From contig NZ_OY776414.1 of assembly GCF_963675585.1 (NCBI RefSeq), positions 2,397,001-2,461,000 of the forward strand: 64,000 nucleotides of DNA, given 5' to 3'. Made by a program: the position numbers and the translations under genes. Source of the DNA: an uncultured Draconibacterium sp. (lineage in GTDB: Bacteria; Bacteroidota; Bacteroidia; Bacteroidales; Prolixibacteraceae). Below, one piece after another: positions 63,279 through 64,000 of the stretch. Under the pieces are notes generated by a model. It made no database searches, was not told the origin of the DNA, and saw only the letters and a program-made list of their open reading frames with translations. Within the stretch, counting starts at the first letter, position 1. The number at the start of each line of letters is the position of its first letter.

Positions 63279-64000
63279 ATGAAAAAACAATCCTGTGTTT
63301 TAAAAATAGTTACCGGCCTGCTTTTCCTTCTATCCTGTGCCTCTGTTTTTGCAGCAGATCCGGCCAAAAAACCGGATTGGAACAACCGATATACAAACTC
63401 AGCGTATTCTTTTCATGTAGATTCCACACACCAGCTCAACTTCCGCTATGCCGATAAAAAACGTGGTTTCAAACCCTACATAGCCCCAACCGTTTTAATT
63501 GCCACCGGAACTGCTCTCCATTTCTCCGACATAAAATACAACTTTCACGACTGGGTGCAGGAAAACCATTCCTACTCGGGGAAAGCCGATGACTATTTGC
63601 GCTACGCCCCCCTGGTTGCCGTGTATTCGTTAAATGCTTTTGGCGTAAAAGGAAAAAACAATTTTGGAAACCGAAGCGCCCTCTTTCTAAAAGGATTTTT
63701 GCTGAACGATCTTATTGTGTACAATTTAAAATCGTGGACAGGTGTAGACCGGCCAAACGGAGGTGAACATTCCTTCCCCTCTGGTCACACTTCGGTAGCT
63801 TTTAACCTGGCTCATTTTATGCACAAAGAATACGGTGAACTAAGTCCGTGGTACAGCATTGGAGCCTATTCGTGTGCCACTGCAGTGGGAGTAATGCGGA
63901 TTGCAAAAGGAGCGCACTGGTTGTCGGATGTAGTTGCAGGTGCCGGCATAGGAATGTTATCTTCCGAGCTGGTTTACCTCACCCACTTGTACAAATGGGA
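63279..64000 (+). CDS. PAP2 family phosphatase, 3' truncated by the window end
   Basis: 240 residues are visible and the frame is open at the edge. There is a signal peptide (IVTGLLFLLSCASVFAA). The acid phosphatase / lipid phosphatase motifs are complete: KSWTGVDRP (Lys151, Arg158), PSGH (167-170) and RIAKGAHWLSD (Arg207, His213, Asp217). It would act in the periplasm or at the membrane on undecaprenyl diphosphate, phosphatidate or another phosphoester. The start is chosen by the signal peptide. The C-terminal part is outside the window. Confidence 0.9.
   Translation, partial: MKKQSCVLKIVTGLLFLLSCASVFAADPAKKPDWNNRYTNSAYSFHVDSTHQLNFRYADKKRGFKPYIAPTVLIATGTALHFSDIKYNFHDWVQENHSYSGKADDYLRYAPLVAVYSLNAFGVKGKNNFGNRSALFLKGFLLNDLIVYNLKSWTGVDRPNGGEHSFPSGHTSVAFNLAHFMHKEYGELSPWYSIGAYSCATAVGVMRIAKGAHWLSDVVAGAGIGMLSSELVYLTHLYKW

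Overview
The window reads as chromosomal DNA from a marine-type member of the Bacteroidota, most likely order Bacteroidales/Marinilabiliales and close to Prolixibacteraceae. This is inferred from gene content and signals, not from a database search. The supporting evidence is: AT-rich intergenic DNA with TAnnTTTG promoter -10 boxes and almost no Shine-Dalgarno sequences; a trypsin-like protease with a type IX secretion C-terminal tail; a SusC-type TonB plug protein; a Rho factor with a long disordered insert; a DUF4097 protein behind an ECF sigma factor; and lipoproteins with hydrophobic signal peptides. I see no rRNA, tRNA, transposase, phage gene or CRISPR array.

Layout. 1-2.1 kb: the end of a transporter and a cation/proton antiporter. 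2.3-11.8 kb: a deoxysugar locus (mutarotase, FucP-type symporter, ManC, Zn-dehydrogenase, lactonase-type amidohydrolase, aldo/keto reductase, divergent LacI regulator, GH78 lipoprotein) that looks like a non-phosphorylative L-fucose / L-galactose / L-rhamnose oxidation route. 11.9-12.1 kb: a decayed gene tail. 12.1-22.3 kb: short-chain acid and CoA metabolism (ptb-buk, acs, OFA transporter, an ADP-forming acyl-CoA synthetase fused to a GNAT acetyltransferase, and a sirtuin). The last four genes place Acs beside homologues of both its known acetylating and deacetylating enzymes.

22.4-37.2 kb: a lipoprotein, a tricorn-type S41 protease, a fused small-molecule kinase / class III aminotransferase-fold lyase, an outer-membrane barrel, a MobA-like nucleotidyltransferase, a Zn-dehydrogenase, a FAD/Fe-S D-lactate-dehydrogenase-type enzyme, a stand-alone TonB plug and a methyltransferase. 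37.6-46.3 kb: rho, an 850-bp non-coding island with inverted-repeat ends, a U32 family protein, an Asp/Glu racemase, and a sigma / membrane partner / DUF4097 operon. 46.5-54.9 kb: a glycosyltransferase, a TlpA-like thioredoxin protein, an NTF2-like protein, a T9SS protease, two haem-binding proteins, a free-standing archaeal-type ThrRS editing domain and a DEAD-box helicase. 54.9-64 kb: tandem repeats, a DUF1080 lipoprotein, an HMA-tailed permease, ilvC, a barrel / zinc-ribbon / AraC operon and the start of a PAP2 phosphatase.

The most unusual material is non-coding. Several intergenic arrays all have a 7-bp period and share the pattern NNNNYTG when rotated. There are also four 119-bp tandem copies, a family of GATCCGATC palindromes that double as terminators, CGTCAT...ATGACG palindromic repeats (one probably inside the ilvC leader), and a GC-rich hairpin island near 59.9 kb.
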